From: DASRHT01 sp035293765
GTDB lineage: Bacteria > Chloroflexota > Ktedonobacteria > Ktedonobacterales > Ktedonobacteraceae
Direction: 5' to 3'
DNA length: 64,000 nucleotides
Assembly (NCBI GenBank): GCA_035293765.1
Contig: DATGMF010000097.1
Location: 105,075 to 169,074, forward strand
In this document: positions 45,411-53,450 of the stretch, piece after piece
Numbering within the stretch: the stretch's first letter is position 1
Layout: each line of letters starts with the position of its first letter
Notes under the pieces: generated by a model
The model's input: only the letters and a program-made list of their open reading frames with translations
Database searches by the model: none
What the model was told of the DNA's origin: nothing
Translations under genes and position numbers: made by a program

Positions 45411-46361
45411 TTACCGCTTCAGTCCGATGCGCGCCTCCAGCTCTTGCGCTACGCTGTAGGGGTCGCGTTCGCGTTTGGTGATATCGGCGATGAGGGCGTT
45501 CCATTCTTCTTCGCTGATAGTCGCCTTCAGGGAGTTGGCGACCGCTTGCATGATCAGGACCTGGAGCTCGCTACGGACCTGACGCTGGGCGCGGTGCTCC
45601 ATCATGCCGCTTTCAGTGAGATACTCGCGGTGCTGCTGGATGGCGTCAATGAGCTGCGGGATGCCCTGCCCTTTGAGGGCGGCAACTTTGACGATGGGGA
45701 TGCGCCATGCAGCTTTGCGCCGGTTAGAGTCGAGGCTTAACAGCATCGCCAGTTCCGCCACGGTCTGGTCGGCCCCCGGCTTATCCATCTTGCTCACGAC
45801 GAAGATATCGGCGATCTCTAGAATGCCGGCCTTGATGGCCTGAATGTCGTCTCCCATGCCTGGTGCAACCACGACGAGGACGGTTTGCGCGGTGCGCATG
45901 ACCTCGACCTCAGCCTGTCCGGTACCCACTGTCTCGATAATGATGGGGTCATAGCCCGCGGCATCCATCGAGCGCACAACGTCGCGCGTTGAAGCGGCAA
46001 GACCGCCCAGGCTGCCCCGGCTCGCCATGCTGCGGATAAAGACTCCCGGATCGCCCGCCAGCTCCATCATGCGGATACGATCTCCCAGAATCGCGCCGCC
46101 GGAGAAGGGGCTGCTGGGATCAACCGCTACCACGCCAACTTTGCGCTCGCGGCTGCGCAATTCACGTACCATCTGCGTGACGAGGGTGCTTTTGCCCGCG
46201 CCCGGGGAGCCGGTGACGCCTACAATGTGCGCGTGCCCGGTATGCTGGTGAAGTTCTGTCAGGTAGCGACGAGCCTGCGGAGCCTCGTTCTCAATCAGTG
46301 TGACCATGCGCGCTAACGCACGACGATCCCCGTTCAGCAGTCGTTCAACGATGTTTTGCAA
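45411..46361 (-). CDS. meaB: Methylmalonyl-CoA mutase-associated GTPase MeaB
   Basis: A 316-residue G3E-family GTPase that guards and reloads B12-dependent methylmalonyl-CoA mutase. Walker A GSPGAGKSTLV (around residues 51-61), VAVDPSSPFSGGAILGDRIR, the switch block FIRSMASRGSLGGLA and base motif VSKMDKPGA are canonical. The start is probably TTG at 46359-46361, with AGGTG five bases upstream. It follows the B12-binding subunit gene by eight bases, so the pair is one operon. Confidence 0.95.
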   Translation of the reverse strand: MQNIVERLLNGDRRALARMVTLIENEAPQARRYLTELHQHTGHAHIVGVTGSPGAGKSTLVTQMVRELRSRERKVGVVAVDPSSPFSGGAILGDRIRMMELAGDPGVFIRSMASRGSLGGLAASTRDVVRSMDAAGYDPIIIETVGTGQAEVEVMRTAQTVLVVVAPGMGDDIQAIKAGILEIADIFVVSKMDKPGADQTVAELAMLLSLDSNRRKAAWRIPIVKVAALKGQGIPQLIDAIQQHREYLTESGMMEHRAQRQVRSELQVLIMQAVANSLKATISEEEWNALIADITKRERDPYSVAQELEARIGLKR

Positions 46362-46369
46362 GCTAGCAC

Positions 46370-46792
46370 CTATACCTCAGCAGCCAGGCGGTCGGGCTGA
46401 ACATTTTCACGCACAAAGGTAATGATATCCTCCATCGGGGTGCCAGGTCCGAAGCAGCCCTTAATCCCCAGTTCTTTGATCGCCGGAATGTCTTCATCCG
46501 GCAGAATCCCCCCCGCGGCGACCAGCACATCATCAACATCGTTCTGTTTGAGCAGTTCCATAATTTTGGGGAAGAGAGCCATATGTGCGCCGGAGAGAAT
46601 GCTCAAAAGAATAGCATCGACATCTTCCTGAATTGCCGCTTCCACGATCATTTCAGGCGTTTGACGAATACCTGTATAGATTACTTCCATACCGGCATCA
46701 CGCAGGGCGCGCGCAATCACCTTCGCGCCGCGATCATGCCCATCTAGCCCCGGCTTTGCCACCAGGACACGAATTGGACGAGTTTCAGCCAT
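46370..46792 (-). CDS. Methylmalonyl-CoA mutase small (cobalamin-binding) subunit
   Basis: A 140-residue B12-binding domain. LVAKPGLDGHDRGAKVIA contains the DxHxxG motif whose His ligates cobalt, and LSILSGAHM and VAAGGILPDEDIPAIKELG are typical. It is the separate small subunit of a two-part mutase; the large catalytic subunit is not in the window. AAGGAG lies eight bases before the ATG (a GTG one codon upstream is possible). With MeaB it points to propionate/methylmalonyl-CoA metabolism. Confidence 0.94.
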   Translation of the reverse strand: MAETRPIRVLVAKPGLDGHDRGAKVIARALRDAGMEVIYTGIRQTPEMIVEAAIQEDVDAILLSILSGAHMALFPKIMELLKQNDVDDVLVAAGGILPDEDIPAIKELGIKGCFGPGTPMEDIITFVRENVQPDRLAAEV

Positions 46793-46875
46793 CACATTGA
46801 CTCCTTTGTCAGATTGTTTCTATTGTACTTATTATACTGTGATTCTATGCCCGGATGGGACAGGCCACCATGTCA

Positions 46876-46998
46876 GGGCGGGAACAAGTCCCGCCCCTAC
46901 GAGATTGTATGCGTACAGGGCCCTTTAGTCAGGGCGGCCAGCCCTATTCCTAACGAGATCGCGTGGTGTGCCTGGGCAGGGGCCAGCCCTGCCCCTAC
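46876..46998. repeat. GGGC...GCCCCTAC hairpin repeats after the methyltransferase gene
   Basis: Two hairpins: GGGCGGGA/TCCCGCCC (46876-46896, followed by CTAC) and GGGCAGGG/CCCTGCCC (46974-46994, followed by CTAC). The stop codon TAG of the methyltransferase (46995-46997) is in the end of the second. Between them is a diverged third copy (GGGCGGCCAGCCC). Confidence 0.75.
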
Positions 46999-48623
46999 AG
47001 GGCATGTGTATAGAGCGCGCAGATTGCGCGCTCCTGTTCTTCGTACATTTCTTTGTAGTGCCTCTCAAATTCTACAACGGAGGATTGCTGGCTGCAAGCA
47101 TGCATCAATAGCTTTGCTTGCCTGATAATCTGGCTTCTTTCAGGGATATCGATTATCGGCACTGGCAAGTGGACCAGCACATGCTGCTCTATCTGCGGCT
47201 GCACCCATTTGTAGGCGGTATACAATACGTAGATATATTCCCGCAGCAAGCGTGAATTGAGCAGAGCAAGCAAAAAATAGAGATCGTCTTCTGTTCCATC
47301 TGGATATAAGCTGAGCAGGTATAACGTCTGTAGCACGACATGACCCTGTAAATCAAGCGCCGCCTGCAAATAGCCGGTGCTCTTCACAACGAGCAACTTA
47401 GGGGCAAGATAACGTTCAAGCGGCTTGCAGATGTTAGCGCGCGCTATCCAGCTATGCCCAAGCGGGCTCGCATACGGTCGCACATCGATGCCACCGAGCA
47501 ACACGGGATGCCAGTCTTGCCCATCAACGGGTGGCGTTTTCAGCAGCGATGGATGCGCTTTCCCCAGTTCTTCGCCACGCCGCACCGCTACCAGATCACC
47601 TAACTCTGCAAAATTCCGCCGTTTATCAGCTTCCAGCACTTCGTACCGCAAAGCATGCAGCCGCTCCAGCAAGGTTCCCCGAACTTCGCTGAGCAGGTAA
47701 CGCAATTCCGCGCCGGTTTGCTGTAATAGCAGCGATTGCGAGATAAATTGGGGCGAGGTTGTAGGGGCAGGTTCGTTGAGGGCGGGGGCAAGCCCCGCCC
47801 CTACAGCCCATTTTTCTCGCGACCAGCATATTTGATGGAGGGATGATGGGCGGGATTTCTGCGCGACAATCACGACGGCGCCAACAAAAGCGGAGAAGAC
47901 GCCAGAGAGGTGCCAGAGGGCATGCACCGTCGTCTCTTTCAGCAGGCGCCGACGCTCCCGAGCTGCATTGGTGCGAGCCAGTACGGGATCGGGCAATACC
48001 AGGCCGATCCAACCACCGGGACGTACGACGCGCAAGGCGAGATCGAGAAATAACAAGTAGCTATCGGCCTGGCCGCGACGATGTGCAAAGCTATAACAAC
48101 TCAAATCGCTATTTTTAGCCGCAAGATAGGGAGGGTTGGCGAGAAAAAGGTCAACGTCCTCGCACTCGCCCCAGGGGAAAGCCAGCCCGTCAGCCTGATG
48201 AATGTGTAGCGAGAGCTGGTCTTCTTCAATGTCGGCACCTGACATTGCTTGTCCTGTATTTTCGCAGACGACGGGCTCGTCCACGAGGATGGTACGCAAC
48301 TGCATCTCAGCCAGAAAGCAAGCCACGGGATCGGGATCGAAGCCCCAGATGTTACGCTGTGCCGCTGAGAGGAGCGCGGCATGGTCCAAATTGAGACGGC
48401 CCGCGGAGGCGAGGAGGCGACGAGCAACGCCCGCCAGAAAGTTGCCGCTGCCACAGGCGGGATCGAGCACGCGTATTTGAGAAAGGTCATACTCAGGACA
48501 ATAGCCACAGGAGTCCAATATGCGCTCTACAAGCGGTGGTGGAGTTGAGAAGTGACCGCGTACCTTCCGTTCCTTGAGCGGCAAATTCGCCTCATACCAG
48601 CTAAAGATATCTTCTGGCACCAT
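46995..48623 (-). CDS. N6-adenine DNA methyltransferase (Eco57I/TaqI type)
   Basis: A 542-residue protein. The SAM motif DPACGSGNFLAGVARR (around residues 54-69) and catalytic motif ANPPYL (around 158) define a gamma-class adenine methyltransferase. The C-terminal half looks like a TaqI-like target-recognition domain. No nuclease domain or neighbouring restriction gene is seen, so it may be an orphan regulatory methylase. About residues 272-286 (AVGAGLAPALNEPAP) are encoded by a GTAGGGGC repeat. I start at the ATG at 48621-48623; a TTG two codons upstream is possible. It follows rnc closely. Confidence 0.88.
   Translation of the reverse strand: MVPEDIFSWYEANLPLKERKVRGHFSTPPPLVERILDSCGYCPEYDLSQIRVLDPACGSGNFLAGVARRLLASAGRLNLDHAALLSAAQRNIWGFDPDPVACFLAEMQLRTILVDEPVVCENTGQAMSGADIEEDQLSLHIHQADGLAFPWGECEDVDLFLANPPYLAAKNSDLSCYSFAHRRGQADSYLLFLDLALRVVRPGGWIGLVLPDPVLARTNAARERRRLLKETTVHALWHLSGVFSAFVGAVVIVAQKSRPSSLHQICWSREKWAVGAGLAPALNEPAPTTSPQFISQSLLLQQTGAELRYLLSEVRGTLLERLHALRYEVLEADKRRNFAELGDLVAVRRGEELGKAHPSLLKTPPVDGQDWHPVLLGGIDVRPYASPLGHSWIARANICKPLERYLAPKLLVVKSTGYLQAALDLQGHVVLQTLYLLSLYPDGTEDDLYFLLALLNSRLLREYIYVLYTAYKWVQPQIEQHVLVHLPVPIIDIPERSQIIRQAKLLMHACSQQSSVVEFERHYKEMYEEQERAICALYTHAL
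47761..47804. repeat. GTAGGGGC...GCCCCTAC element inside the methyltransferase gene
   Basis: A 44-base element with ends GTAGGGGC and GCCCCTAC and an internal GGGCGGGGGC/GCCCCGCCC palindrome, in frame in the coding sequence between the catalytic and target-recognition parts. The ends match the intergenic element at 5077-5157. Confidence 0.8.
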
Positions 48624-48631
48624 TAACAAGC

Positions 48632-49348
48632 CTAATGTGTATCTTTCTTGAACAGGACTTCCAGGGCCTCGCGGGCTGCCAGGCGACCTGCCTCCTTGAT
48701 ACTGGACGCTTTGCCCTTACCCAGGAGGACATCATGCTCATAGACGCCGACCAGGAAAACGCGGTCGTTATTGCGACCGCTCTGTTCCAGCACGCGATAG
48801 CGCGGCAAGCTTCCTGAACGCTCCAGGACAATCTTTTGTAAACGGCCCTTAGGGTTGGTATCAAGCGTCTGGTGGTTGATCTGCTCTACCATTGGAAATA
48901 TAATACGCGCCACAAACTCGCGCGCCGCCTGCGCTCCCTGATCGATATGGATTGCACCGACGATGGCTTCAAGCACATCGGCGCAGAGGGAATCGCGAGA
49001 GCGTTCGTTGAATGTGCGCAGATTGGCAAGATCGACGCGAATAAAGGAAAAGAGCCCTAGCTGCTGCCCGATCTGCGCAAAGACGCGGCGGCTCACAACT
49101 TCAGACTTTAACGCCGTCATCTCACCTTCAGAGGCTTCAGGGAACATGCGATAGATATACTCCACAACGTGCGCGCCGATAATGGCATCTCCGAGGAATT
49201 CGAGCGTATCGTACGAATCGCGCACGGCGGTAGCCACACAACAGGAATGATGAGTGACCGCTCGCTGTAAGAGTGTACGGTCGTGGAACCGCACCTGGAG
49301 CAGTTCTTCTAAAGCCTCAAGGTTGTCTGCGCCATCGATAGTTTGCAT
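48632..49348 (-). CDS. rnc: Ribonuclease III
   Basis: A 238-residue double-strand-specific RNase for rRNA and mRNA processing. The signature helix reads DTLEFLGDAIIGAHV (around residues 46-60), and the second metal site is DVLEAIVGAI (around 123). A dsRNA-binding domain occupies about residues 160-235 (NPKGRLQKIVLE, GKGKASSIKEAGRLAAREAL). All expected acidic residues are present. No clear ribosome binding site precedes the ATG. The methyltransferase follows within about ten bases. Confidence 0.94.
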   Translation of the reverse strand: MQTIDGADNLEALEELLQVRFHDRTLLQRAVTHHSCCVATAVRDSYDTLEFLGDAIIGAHVVEYIYRMFPEASEGEMTALKSEVVSRRVFAQIGQQLGLFSFIRVDLANLRTFNERSRDSLCADVLEAIVGAIHIDQGAQAAREFVARIIFPMVEQINHQTLDTNPKGRLQKIVLERSGSLPRYRVLEQSGRNNDRVFLVGVYEHDVLLGKGKASSIKEAGRLAAREALEVLFKKDTH

Positions 49349-49494
49349 ATGTTCTATTATATCTTAGCCTGAGTACAGCACCGATTCTTTTAATCGTAGC
49401 ATATTCACCATTTTTATTTCAAGAAAAGGGAGTTTTGTGGGGGGCAAGCTCTGTCAAGATGTGAATTGCTATGTCTTGCGCCTTTCATCTTCTG

Positions 49495-49524
49495 TTGCAC
49501 AGTTACATGCCAACGTACTATAAT
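49495..49524 (+). promoter_or_regulatory. Candidate promoter of the copper operon with overlapping palindrome
   Basis: TTGCAC (49495-49500) and TATAAT (49519-49524) are 18 bases apart, and GTACTA/TAGTAC half-sites flank the -10, a possible operator. A second TATAAT lies at 49560. Further on, GTTACT-AGG-AGTAAC (about 49662-49676) flanked by C and G runs forms a leader hairpin. The rest of the 49349-49774 gap shows no gene. Confidence 0.45.
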
Positions 49525-49774
49525 ATTAGTACTCTTGTTTATCTCTCATACTCGCTGAGTATAATATTGCCAGGGAACAGAAGATCCACCAGGACAATCC
49601 TCGGATTTGCCAGTGGTGCCAGCGGATCTTTCATCAATGCCAAAGAACTCCCCGCTGCAGGTTACTAGGAGTAACTGGGGGAAGGCGTGAATCGTATATA
49701 GTTGATAGCAATGCAACCATCTATCACAATGGTTGCAGCATTCGCACGATGTTTTCATCCAGATTGGATTTCTT

Positions 49775-51673
49775 ATGCAAGTTCAACGACGTCTGGGGGC
49801 TATACGACGCCTGCTATTGATCGCCATCCCGCTCGCTCTGGGCCTGATGCTATTTTTCCCGCTCACCAGCGAAGCCCATGCCGTGCTGCTGCGTTCTGAT
49901 CCGGCACGAGATGCTGTACTCAACGAAGCTCCGTCGCAGGTACGCATGTGGTTCAGCGAAGACTTGAACCCGACATTCAGTACGGCATCGGTGATGAATT
50001 CAAGCAACCATAGGGTTGATACCGGGCAGGCACACGTTTCTTCTAATGACCCTCGCGAAATGGATGTGCAGCTCTCGCCCAACCTGCCAACTTCGGTCTA
50101 CATCGTCATCTGGCGCACCCAGTCCGCCGCTGATGGGCATGTGCTCAGTGGCTCGTTTCTTTTCACCGTGGCGTTGCCAGGCGACCCGGTACCGACGGCC
50201 AGTGGTTTGAATAGCGGACAGACTAGCGCAAGTGGGGGCGCTGCTACCGGTCAGCTTGACGGCCCAACGCTCTTTAGCCTGATTATGATTACGCTGGTCG
50301 AGCTTGGGGTTGTTTTCTGGATGGGAGCGCAGCTCTGGCGCACCTTCGTCCTGCAGTTAGCAGAAGATGATCAACCAGAGCAGGCCGCCATACGACAACG
50401 TGAAGAAGAGCGTTTCGAGAGACGCTTCTCGCTGCCAGCTCTGGGAGTCCTTTTCCTGGCAAATATCGGGGTGCTGCTGGGCCTGTCTCTTTCACTCACC
50501 AACGGGCAGTGGAGTCAGGTATTTGTCCCGTCAAATCTTATTGGTCTGATATCACATGGACAATTCGGTACCTACTGGATCATGCGCGAGCTTGTCATCG
50601 TGCTGGCAATAGCGATTAGCGTATACACCCTGCTCGCCAGACAACTTGCAAAGGGCGTCAGAGCCGCTCTTTCCTGGATAAATTTAGTGCTCGGGCTGGC
50701 GCTGTTAATCGCGGTGGCGCTCTCGGGGCATGCAGCGGCAGTTAGCGGCAGTATTGCGACCTTCGCGATTCTGGGGGATTGGCTACACTTACTGGCTGCC
50801 TCGCTCTGGGTTGGCGGCATGATGTACATTGCCACTATCTATCTACCCGTCTTGCAGCCAGATTCCCTGATAGAGCGGGCGCGCTCATTGCTGACGACGC
50901 TGCCGCGCTTTTCGCCCCTGGCTATTACCGGCGTGATTATTATGTCGCTGACGGGGCCGCTGAACGCGACCGTGCATATGACCTCGTGGGACCAGCTCTA
51001 TACCACAGCTTACGGACGCGCCCTCGTGGTCAAAGTGCTTCTGGTGGGCGGTCTCCTGCTGACCAGTGCCATTCACGTCTTGCGCTTGCGCCCGCAACTG
51101 GCTAAAACCTACCAGCAATATCTCACGACCAGGAAAGATAGCCAGGCCACGGCGCAGCAGGTTAAAATGCTGGAGATGAGCGTTTCGGGACAGACGCGCA
51201 GGCTGACGAATATTTTGCGTTGGGAGCCGCTGCTGGGCGTGGCAGTCCTGCTCTGCACAGGGCTGATGAACGTCTTTGCAGGCACATTGCTGCCTGCGAC
51301 TACTGCTCAGACGCCCGGCATACAGTCGCCGGGTTCCACAGCATCGACGTTTAGCACAACAGCACATACCAGCGATGGCAAGTTTCAAGTCAAGATCACC
51401 ATCTCTCCCAATACTTTTGGCCCGAATGCCTTCACAGCCACGGTAATGGACCAGAATAACCAGCCTGATACCAATGTGGGCGTATCGCTTTACCTGACCG
51501 GAGCTGATATGGATATGGGAACAGAGGTGGTCAACCTGCAACCAGATGGGAAGGGCGGCTTTAGCGGACATGGCGATCTTACGATGGGAGGTCGCTGGTG
51601 GGTCCGCTTCCAGATTCGCACGCCTGATAATACCCTGCACGAGAACAGAGTTCTGATAACTGTCCAGGGTTGA
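49775..51673 (+). CDS. CopC-CopD fusion protein with C-terminal YtkA-like domain
   Basis: A 632-residue membrane protein. After a signal peptide, residues about 35-130 are a CopC copper-binding domain that begins HAVLLRSDP and contains QSAADGHVLSGSFLF with candidate Cu(II) His/Asp ligands. About residues 165-520 are a CopD domain of about eight helices (DWLHLLAASLWVGGMMYIA is typical). The last 110 residues form a YtkA-like beta domain (DGKFQVKITISPN, then PDGKGGFSGHGDL). It should take up or handle copper. The ATG at 49775 is preferred over a TTG at 49733. It heads a four-gene operon. Confidence 0.9.
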   Translation: MQVQRRLGAIRRLLLIAIPLALGLMLFFPLTSEAHAVLLRSDPARDAVLNEAPSQVRMWFSEDLNPTFSTASVMNSSNHRVDTGQAHVSSNDPREMDVQLSPNLPTSVYIVIWRTQSAADGHVLSGSFLFTVALPGDPVPTASGLNSGQTSASGGAATGQLDGPTLFSLIMITLVELGVVFWMGAQLWRTFVLQLAEDDQPEQAAIRQREEERFERRFSLPALGVLFLANIGVLLGLSLSLTNGQWSQVFVPSNLIGLISHGQFGTYWIMRELVIVLAIAISVYTLLARQLAKGVRAALSWINLVLGLALLIAVALSGHAAAVSGSIATFAILGDWLHLLAASLWVGGMMYIATIYLPVLQPDSLIERARSLLTTLPRFSPLAITGVIIMSLTGPLNATVHMTSWDQLYTTAYGRALVVKVLLVGGLLLTSAIHVLRLRPQLAKTYQQYLTTRKDSQATAQQVKMLEMSVSGQTRRLTNILRWEPLLGVAVLLCTGLMNVFAGTLLPATTAQTPGIQSPGSTASTFSTTAHTSDGKFQVKITISPNTFGPNAFTATVMDQNNQPDTNVGVSLYLTGADMDMGTEVVNLQPDGKGGFSGHGDLTMGGRWWVRFQIRTPDNTLHENRVLITVQG

Positions 51674-51716
51674 GGTCAGCTCGGCATTTTCTATTGTTGA
51701 GAATCAAGGATGTATC

Positions 51717-52199
51717 ATGCAGATAGATCGTGCATCACGGGATCGCCCCTCATCAGGGGCGAACCACTTTATCTCTCGCCGTGGCTTGCTCACGATGTTC
51801 AGCCTGTCCACCCTGCTGGCGGCCTGTAACAGCGCTGCGGCAGATACGACGGTCGCGCCAACGCCAAGCAGCGGCCTTAGTGCAACGCAGCAAACCAGCG
51901 ATAACAAATTCCAGATCAAGCTTAACGTCACGCCAAATCATCTTGGCTTGAACAACTTCATCGTTACAGTTATAGACCAGAATGGTAAGCCTGTTTCAGA
52001 CGTAAGTGTGACGCTCTACCTCAACTCGATTGATATGGTGATGAGCGACGAAATACTCTATCTGCTGCCGGATGGTAACAACCACTTTACCTCTCAGGGC
52101 GGTTTTATGATGCCCGGTCACTGGACAATACGGGTACTGGTGAAGACGCCGGATAACGTGCTGCATGAGTGCCGCGTGCCGACGCTCATCCATACTTGA
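51717..52199 (+). CDS. YtkA-like lipoprotein paralogous to the CopD C-terminus
   Basis: A 160-residue lipoprotein. ISRRGLLTMFSLSTLLAAC gives a twin-Arg-like start and a lipobox ending at about Cys37. The mature domain (about residues 60-160) repeats the C-terminal domain of the upstream protein. SDNKFQIKLNVTPNHLGLNN, DQNGKPVSDVSVTLYL and MPGHWTIRVLVKTPDNVLHE match SDGKFQVKITISPN, DQNNQPDTNVGVSLYL and GGRWWVRFQIRTPDN there. Met and His residues could bind Cu(I). AAGGATG precedes the ATG. It is the second gene of the copper operon. Confidence 0.85.
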   Translation: MQIDRASRDRPSSGANHFISRRGLLTMFSLSTLLAACNSAAADTTVAPTPSSGLSATQQTSDNKFQIKLNVTPNHLGLNNFIVTVIDQNGKPVSDVSVTLYLNSIDMVMSDEILYLLPDGNNHFTSQGGFMMPGHWTIRVLVKTPDNVLHECRVPTLIHT

Positions 52200-52266
52200 C
52201 GATTAGAGTATGATCATACCAGAAGAGCATCTGAGAATCTGGAATAGTTCTATCAAGGGTAGGTCT

Positions 52267-53436
52267 ATGAATACATATTTTGCAGCAAAGTATCGCGGGT
52301 TGAGTACCGCGAACCGCTTTATAACTTTCCGCGCTTCAACACCGCCGGACGCGCTAAAGCTGGTCCCTACGAAGCGCAGGCAGAGCAGATTCATCGCGCT
52401 CATCTTGCTGGTATTATTCTTTACAGCTTGTAGTGGCCTCAATGCAGATAATACAACATCAACGACGCCAACCGCGGCGCGCGTCAATGGCTTTGGCACG
52501 GCAGCTAATCACGTCCATTCGTTGCTCGCGTTCCCTAATAATGTGCTGGTCCTGGCGACCCATTACGGGCTGTTCCGGTCCGCCGATAATGGCGCCACCT
52601 GGACGCTCGTTGCCGCCGGTCCGGGCCAGCTCATGGACGGCCTGATGACCTACTCGCTGGTGAATAGTCCGCTCAACCCGCAACGGCTCTATGTCTTAAC
52701 GCAGGCGGTAACCAGCTCTCATAAGGGAACGATAGGGCTTTATACCAGCGGCGATCAGGGCCGCACCTGGCAAATGAGCATCGCCGCGAGCAGCCTCACG
52801 CCTTCAGCTAACATCTATCTTGCAGCCGCGGGCAATGATACACCAGATGAAGTGTATGTCTACGTGCCGGATCTTGGCGCGCTCGGCCTCAAAATAAGTA
52901 TGGATGGCGGACAGCACTTTACCACTATTGGTACGCTACCCTTTGGCACGCTGACCAGTCTATTGCCTTTACCAGATGCACCGGGCCAGATCCTGGCTGC
53001 CAGTAGCGACGGCCTGGCTCGCAGCAGCGACGGCGGAGCGCACTGGCAGCTAATCAAAGGGATTACCGGCGGCATTTTTGGCCTTGTCACTCCAGGACCC
53101 AGACAACCAATCTATGCCTCAGGCGATGCCGGTATCTATTCATCGACCGATGGAGGCAAGACTTTCTCCCTGGTGAGCGCGCAGGCCGCGTATAACTCCC
53201 TCACGGTCTCACCGGTAGATCCCACAACGATTTACGGCAAAACAGCTTCTGGCGTGTATCGCAGCACCGATGGGGGACACACATGGAGTATGCTTCCATC
53301 TATTAAAGGTACCCTCGGCAACCTGGTGGTGAACCCGACCAATCCATCGCAGGTCTACCTTTCGCTCTCCTATCCCACCGAGGTCTTTCGCTTCGATCAA
53401 GATAGCGCGAAATGGTCATCGCTTACGCCCAGGTAG
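52267..53436 (+). CDS. BNR-repeat beta-propeller lipoprotein
   Basis: A 389-residue exported propeller protein of the Ycf48/sialidase-like BNR type. The Asp-box repeats are clear: SADNGATW, SGDQGRTW, SMDGGQHF, SSDGGAHW, STDGGKTF, STDGGHTW. The lipobox is LFFTAC (around residue 60). The N-terminal extension before the hydrophobic core contains PPDALKLVPTK, encoded by a dispersed repeat at 52347-52370. I take the ATG at 52267 (AAGGGTAGG upstream); one at 52210 is possible. Role in the copper operon is unknown, perhaps assembly of a metalloprotein. Confidence 0.85.
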   Translation: MNTYFAAKYRGLSTANRFITFRASTPPDALKLVPTKRRQSRFIALILLVLFFTACSGLNADNTTSTTPTAARVNGFGTAANHVHSLLAFPNNVLVLATHYGLFRSADNGATWTLVAAGPGQLMDGLMTYSLVNSPLNPQRLYVLTQAVTSSHKGTIGLYTSGDQGRTWQMSIAASSLTPSANIYLAAAGNDTPDEVYVYVPDLGALGLKISMDGGQHFTTIGTLPFGTLTSLLPLPDAPGQILAASSDGLARSSDGGAHWQLIKGITGGIFGLVTPGPRQPIYASGDAGIYSSTDGGKTFSLVSAQAAYNSLTVSPVDPTTIYGKTASGVYRSTDGGHTWSMLPSIKGTLGNLVVNPTNPSQVYLSLSYPTEVFRFDQDSAKWSSLTPR

Positions 53437-53450
53437 AAGTGGAAATTGTC

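Noticed and set aside
46995..48623. Complete type IIG restriction-modification enzyme
   Set aside because: No nuclease motif is visible N-terminal to the methylase part, and the protein is too short for a fused nuclease plus specificity domain.
50885..51640. 251-codon minus-strand frame opposite the CopC-CopD gene
   Set aside because: A shadow of the CopD coding region with no domain or plausible start.
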